Shown here: positions 60,718 to 64,000 of the stretch, piece after piece
How the letters are laid out: the number at the start of each line of letters is the position of its first letter
Position numbering within the stretch: position 1 is the stretch's first letter
Assembly: GCF_002259485.1 (NCBI RefSeq)
Contig: NZ_NPGA01000020.1
Coordinates: forward strand, 620,001 to 684,000
From: Rhodococcus sp. 14-1411-2a
GTDB taxonomy: Bacteria > Actinomycetota > Actinomycetes > Mycobacteriales > Mycobacteriaceae
Direction: 5' to 3'
Length of the DNA: 64,000 nucleotides
Position numbers and translations under genes: made by a program
Notes under the pieces: generated by a model
What the model was told of the DNA's origin: nothing
Database searches by the model: none
Seen by the model: only the letters and a program-made list of their open reading frames with translations

Positions 60718-61514
60718 CAGGAAGGGTCTGGGGCCGACTCGGCCGGAATCGCAGTGTCGTTGTTCGACAACGCATTCCACGCCAGACTGGCAGCCTTCTG
60801 TTCGGCTTCCTTCTTCGATCGGCCGATACCGACGCCGCGGGGGAATCCACCGACCAGCACGGTCGCAGTGAATTCCTTGTCGTGATCGGGCCCGGTGGAC
60901 GAGATTTCGTACGCGGGAACGCCGAGTGCACGTTCGGCGGTCAATTCCTGGAGGCTCGTCTTCCAGTCCAGTCCTGCACCGAGCTTGGGAGCCCGGTCGA
61001 GGAGGCCTGCGAACAACGTCAGAACGACGGTGCGCGCAACGTCGATGCCGTGCTGCAGGTGAATTGCACCGAGCAACGACTCCATGCCGTCGGCAAGGAT
61101 GCTCGGCTTGTCGCGTCCACCGGTCTGCTCCTCACCTTTGCCCAACAGCAGGTGGCGACCCAGGCCGCCGTCGCCGAGTCCACGCGCGACCTCGGCCAGC
61201 GCATGCATGTTGACCACGCTCGCCCTGATCTTGGCCAGCTGACCTTCGGACTTCGCGGGGTGCACCGCGTAGAGGTGCTCGGTGACAGCAAGACCGAGGA
61301 CGGAGTCCCCCAGGAACTCGAGACGCTCGTTGGTCGGCAGACCACCGTGTTCGTACGCGAACGATCGGTGCGTCAGAGCCAATGTCAACAACGGTTCCGA
61401 CAGGGAAACACCGATAGCGGCGAGGAGCGACTCTCGGTCGTCCCCGCCGCTGACGGCAGTGGAGCTATTCTTCTGTGAACCGCTGTTGTGCCGATCCACT
61501 ACTTCGTGTGTCAC
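60717..61514 (-). CDS. rnc: Ribonuclease III
   Basis: Cuts double-stranded RNA and processes rRNA precursors. About 265 residues: [20 protein letters not shown] (catalytic signature) and, in the C-terminal dsRNA-binding domain, [12 protein letters not shown] and [19 protein letters not shown]. The start is unsure: GTG 61514, 11 bases after the rpmF stop, has no clear Shine-Dalgarno. Confidence 0.94.
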   Translation of the reverse strand: MTHEVVDRHNSGSQKNSSTAVSGGDDRESLLAAIGVSLSEPLLTLALTHRSFAYEHGGLPTNERLEFLGDSVLGLAVTEHLYAVHPAKSEGQLAKIRASVVNMHALAEVARGLGDGGLGRHLLLGKGEEQTGGRDKPSILADGMESLLGAIHLQHGIDVARTVVLTLFAGLLDRAPKLGAGLDWKTSLQELTAERALGVPAYEISSTGPDHDKEFTATVLVGGFPRGVGIGRSKKEAEQKAASLAWNALSNNDTAIPAESAPDPS

Positions 61515-61525
61515 GTAAGCGGAAA

Positions 61526-61708
61526 TCAGACCGCTGCGACGACCTGGCGGCCCTTGTAGGTGCCGCACGAGGGGCACGCGATGTGGGGCAAGGTCTTCTC
61601 GCCACAACCGCGGTTGGGGCACGTCACGAGGGTGGGCGCAGTGGTTTTCCACTGTGCACGACGCGACCTCGTGTTGGAACGCGACATTTTGCGCTTCGGG
61701 ACAGCCAC
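61526..61708 (-). CDS. rpmF: 50S ribosomal protein L32
   Basis: 60 residues; [18 protein letters not shown] then a zinc ribbon with four Cys (CPNRGC and CPSC). The GTG follows directly after the yceD stop (TAA GTG). A zinc-ribbon L32; many actinobacteria also carry a zinc-free copy used under zinc starvation, not in this window. Confidence 0.97.
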   Translation of the reverse strand: MAVPKRKMSRSNTRSRRAQWKTTAPTLVTCPNRGCGEKTLPHIACPSCGTYKGRQVVAAV

Positions 61709-62317
61709 TTACTTCTCCTCGGCTTCGTTGTTCACAAGTTCTGTGCTCGGTTCTGGATCCACGCCAAATTTGGCTGCAAGACCAGCCCAGCGAGGATCAA
61801 TTGTATCGTGAGAGTGGCCGGATTCAGCAATCGCCAGGCGAACGCCGCATTCTGGGCACAATCCCTCGCACTCGTCACTGCAGACGGGGTGGAGTGGAAG
61901 CTCCAGACCGACCGCGTCGACGATGACGGGTTCGAGGTCTATCAGGTCGTCGGCGATGCGGTGAATCTCGTCCGCATCGGTGGTCTCCTCGGTGATGCTG
62001 TTCGGGTAAGCGAACAACTCGGTCAGGTAGACGTCGACGTTGCCACTGACCGGGTCGAGGCACCGTGTGCACTCTCCGGCCGTGGCTGCTAGTACGGAGC
62101 CGGTGACGAGAACGCCCTCCGAGACCGCCTGCAACTGCAGATCGAGCGAGACCGGTACACCGGCTTCGATGGCAATGGCATCGAGGCCGATTCGGGAAGG
62201 AGCCGGAACCGTCCGCTCGATGGCCTTCGTAGACCCGGGTCGACGACCGAGGTTGAGAATGTCCAGAACGAATCCGTCGTCCAATTCCGGACGGGTCGTT
62301 CTCTTGGGCGGGGGCAC
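61709..62317 (-). CDS. yceD: YceD/DUF177 family protein
   Basis: 202 residues with the YceD pattern: CTRCLDP in the middle, and [13 protein letters not shown] near residue 155 as a likely metal-binding site. It is nearly always upstream of rpmF and is linked to rRNA processing or ribosome assembly in several bacteria. GTG start with AAGGAAG seven bases upstream. Matches Rv2926c. Confidence 0.93.
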   Translation of the reverse strand: MPPPKRTTRPELDDGFVLDILNLGRRPGSTKAIERTVPAPSRIGLDAIAIEAGVPVSLDLQLQAVSEGVLVTGSVLAATAGECTRCLDPVSGNVDVYLTELFAYPNSITEETTDADEIHRIADDLIDLEPVIVDAVGLELPLHPVCSDECEGLCPECGVRLAIAESGHSHDTIDPRWAGLAAKFGVDPEPSTELVNNEAEEK

Positions 62318-62330
62318 GGCTGATCTTCCT

Positions 62331-62397
62331 TACTGTCGGTATGCCTACTGTCGGTAAGCAACCTCACAACGATACGCATACACGCATACGAGGGCAA
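62331..62397 (-). promoter_or_regulatory. Predicted yceD-rpmF-rnc-mutM promoter with direct repeats
   Basis: On the minus strand TTGCCC (62397-62392), 17 bases, TATCGT (62374-62369). Downstream, in the expected 5' leader, an 11-base direct repeat TACCGACAGTA occurs at 62356-62346 and 62341-62331, ending just before the ribosome-binding site. The repeat could be a binding site or a slippage product. Confidence 0.45.
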
Positions 62398-62408
62398 ATT
62401 GCTGCCGT

Positions 62409-63200
62409 TCAGTGGCGGCTTCGACGCCCCTGCTCCGGGCTTCCGTACGCCGATTCGCCGTACGGCTCGCTGCCGTATTCCGGTACACCCGAGCCGGTTC
62501 GCAGTTGCTGACGCCCACGGCCCACCGAACGGATGGTGCCGCTGAGGAACTCCTCGAACTCTGCCAGCTTGGTGTCGACGTAGACGTCGCACTCGCTGCG
62601 CATCCGATCCGATTCGGCGTGCGCGCTGTCGATCACCCGAGCCGACTCGGCGTGGGCCGCCTGAACGACCTCGGTTTCCGACACGAGACGGTTCTGTTCG
62701 GCGGTGCCGTCTGCGACCGACCGCTCGTACGACGCCGTACCGGACTCGATCATCCGATCGGCTTCGGTGCGGGCGCGAACGGTCAGTGCCTCGTACTCAC
62801 GCTGGCCTTCCAGCACCGTGCGCTCTGCTTCTGCCTCGGCATCGGCCACGAGCTGGTCGGCGTGCGCCGACGCCTCGGACACCATGCGATCCGCCTGAGC
62901 CTTGGCGTCGGCGAGAATGCGATCGGCCGAATCCCTGGCGTTCTCGACCGTGTCCTGGGCCTCGGCATTGGCGGTGCTCACCGTCTTCTCCGCGGTGGCC
63001 CTGGCATCGCCGACGAGCTTGTCGCGATGGTCCAGTACGTCCTGGGCGTCGTCCAGCTCGCCGGGGATGGCGTCTCGGACGTCGTCGAGCAGTTCCAGGA
63101 CGTCGCCGCGAGGGACGACACACCCGGCAGTCATCGGAACGCCGCGCGCCTCCTCGACAATGGCGACGAGCTCGTCGAGCGCCTCGAATACGCGGTACAC
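62409..63200 (-). CDS. sepIVA: DivIVA-like septation protein SepIVA
   Basis: 263 residues, mostly coiled coil built from Ala/Glu/Arg heptads (residues about 65-210), with an N-terminal DivIVA-like stretch (MYRVFEALDELVAIVEEA) and a disordered Gly/Ser/Tyr-rich tail (GSEPYGESAYGSPEQG). Matches Rv2927c/MSMEG_2416, which localises to the septum and is essential. GTG start. Not the main Wag31 (DivIVA). Confidence 0.88.
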   Translation of the reverse strand: MYRVFEALDELVAIVEEARGVPMTAGCVVPRGDVLELLDDVRDAIPGELDDAQDVLDHRDKLVGDARATAEKTVSTANAEAQDTVENARDSADRILADAKAQADRMVSEASAHADQLVADAEAEAERTVLEGQREYEALTVRARTEADRMIESGTASYERSVADGTAEQNRLVSETEVVQAAHAESARVIDSAHAESDRMRSECDVYVDTKLAEFEEFLSGTIRSVGRGRQQLRTGSGVPEYGSEPYGESAYGSPEQGRRSRH

Positions 63201-63319
63201 CGGTTACCCCAATCGTCGAATCTGCCACTGCGCGGTCTTCACTCGCAGTGCTGCGCTACCCAGTCTGCCCGCCGACGCGCGCGTCTGCGCTATACCGGCC
63301 CGGTGTGTCGCTCCTCGAA

Positions 63320-63808
63320 CTAGTCTGCCGCCCGCTCGGCGATACGGGCCAGCAGTCGGTCCTGAACGAACGGCGGCAGCATGCCGGTGACGTCTCCCCC
63401 GAAGGTCGCGACCTCCTTGATCAACGAACTCGACAGGAAGCTGTGCGCAGGATTCGCCGGAAGAAACAGCGTGTCCACACCGGTCAACGTTCTGTTCATC
63501 TGCGCCATCTGCAACTCGTAATCGAAGTCGTTGGCACTGCGCAGACCTTTGACGATCGCCGAAAAGCCTTCTTGCCGAGCATAATCGACCAACAAGCCGT
63601 ACCAAGAACCGATTCTGACGTTGGGCAGATGCTCCGTGGCGACCTCGAGCATCTCGATCCGCTCGTCGATGCTGAACATGCCCTTCTTGCTCTTGTTCAC
63701 CATCACCGTGACCACCACCTCGTCGAAGGCGGCGGCTGCGCGCTCGAAGATGTCGAGGTGACCGTTGGTCACCGGGTCGAAGGATCCAGGGCAGAGTGCG
63801 CCAGTCAT
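63320..63808 (-). CDS. coaD: Phosphopantetheine adenylyltransferase
   Basis: Makes dephospho-CoA from phosphopantetheine and ATP. 162 residues from ATG 63808: [20 protein letters not shown] (nucleotidyltransferase HxGH motif NGHLDI) and [19 protein letters not shown] are family signatures. An ATG 11 codons upstream is less likely. It forms a pair with rsmD, as in most bacteria. Confidence 0.96.
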   Translation of the reverse strand: MTGALCPGSFDPVTNGHLDIFERAAAAFDEVVVTVMVNKSKKGMFSIDERIEMLEVATEHLPNVRIGSWYGLLVDYARQEGFSAIVKGLRSANDFDYELQMAQMNRTLTGVDTLFLPANPAHSFLSSSLIKEVATFGGDVTGMLPPFVQDRLLARIAERAAD

Positions 63809-63844
63809 GCCCGCGAACCTATCAGCCGATCCCGGGCTCACCCG

Positions 63845-64000
63845 TCACGCGCGTGCCGCAATCTCGATTCGACTCTCGCCGTACTTCTTCGACTTCTCCG
63901 GAACGAGTCCGGTCGGCCATCGGGTCTCCGGCGACCGCGACGAGCGCTCGAGGACGACGACCGCGTCGGGGGTGAGCCACCCCCCGGTGACAAGCCTGTC
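63845..64000 (-). CDS. rsmD: 16S rRNA (guanine966-N2)-methyltransferase, C-terminal end only
   Basis: The stop TGA is at 63845-63847 and the frame runs off the right edge; about 51 C-terminal residues are visible, ending KKYGESRIEIAARA. The WPTGLVPEKSKKYGES stretch matches the RsmD C-terminus (YGD/ES core), and the gene is directly upstream of coaD on the same strand, the usual rsmD-coaD pair. Confidence 0.8.
   Translation of the reverse strand, partial: DRLVTGGWLTPDAVVVLERSSRSPETRWPTGLVPEKSKKYGESRIEIAARA

Overview
The window is a contiguous piece of a high-GC actinobacterial chromosome, most likely Rhodococcus or a close relative in the Corynebacteriales. The evidence is mycothione reductase, DivIVA-like SepIVA, Lsr2, GC-rich third codon positions, frequent GTG starts, and a gene order that closely follows the Mycobacterium tuberculosis Rv2852c-Rv2966c segment (mqo, mtr, map, PBP lipoprotein, ispG-rip1-dxr, rlmN, cdsA-frr-pyrH-tsf-rpsB, xerC-viuB-dprA-comM-yraN, rnhB-lepB-rplS, trmD-rimM-khpA-rpsP, ffh, glnD-glnK-amt, ftsY-smc, mutM-rnc-rpmF, sepIVA-coaD-rsmD). 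The species cannot be fixed from the sequence alone. I see no tRNA, rRNA, CRISPR array, insertion sequence or prophage.

Layout: 1-10 kb holds mqo (cut by the left edge), an alpha/beta hydrolase overlapping mycothione reductase, a YtrA-type GntR/ABC transporter operon, cobQ-map, and a GAF-LuxR regulator. 10-22 kb holds a penicillin-binding lipoprotein, a GNAT protein, the dxr-rip1-ispG cluster (isoprenoid precursors plus a site-2 protease), PuuE-type allantoinase, rlmN, a LapA-like membrane protein, a CitE-like lyase and a methyltransferase. 22-27 kb is the classic cdsA-frr-pyrH-tsf-rpsB translation/lipid cluster, all on the minus strand.

27-37 kb holds a secreted M23 protein, a ParA-like ATPase, xerC, a siderophore-interacting reductase, the dprA-comM-yraN DNA-uptake/processing set, an Lsr2-type nucleoid protein, rnhB, lepB and rplS. 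37-47 kb holds a membrane protein, tex, a beta-lactamase-fold lipoprotein, rpsP-khpA-rimM-trmD, a CPBP protease, an amidohydrolase and ffh. 47-55 kb holds an M23 endopeptidase preceded by a tandem repeat, the nitrogen-control operon amt-glnK-glnD, ftsY and a PPOX-family protein. 55-64 kb holds smc, acylphosphatase, an unrecognised small gene, OsmC, mutM, rnc, rpmF, yceD, sepIVA, coaD and the end of rsmD.

This is mostly a conserved housekeeping region, and I did not find a clear new multi-gene system. Points worth a second look are: an apparent single-base frameshift that removes the C-terminus of ComM; a small repeat family with a GGAGCCTGC core at three intergenic sites; head-to-head DnaA boxes upstream of rpsB; a four-half-site GlnR-like motif upstream of amt; a leaderless 17-codon leader ORF coupled to the GntR regulator; an IdeR-like box upstream of viuB; and an unrecognised 88-residue gene locked by stop/start overlaps between osmC and acyP.
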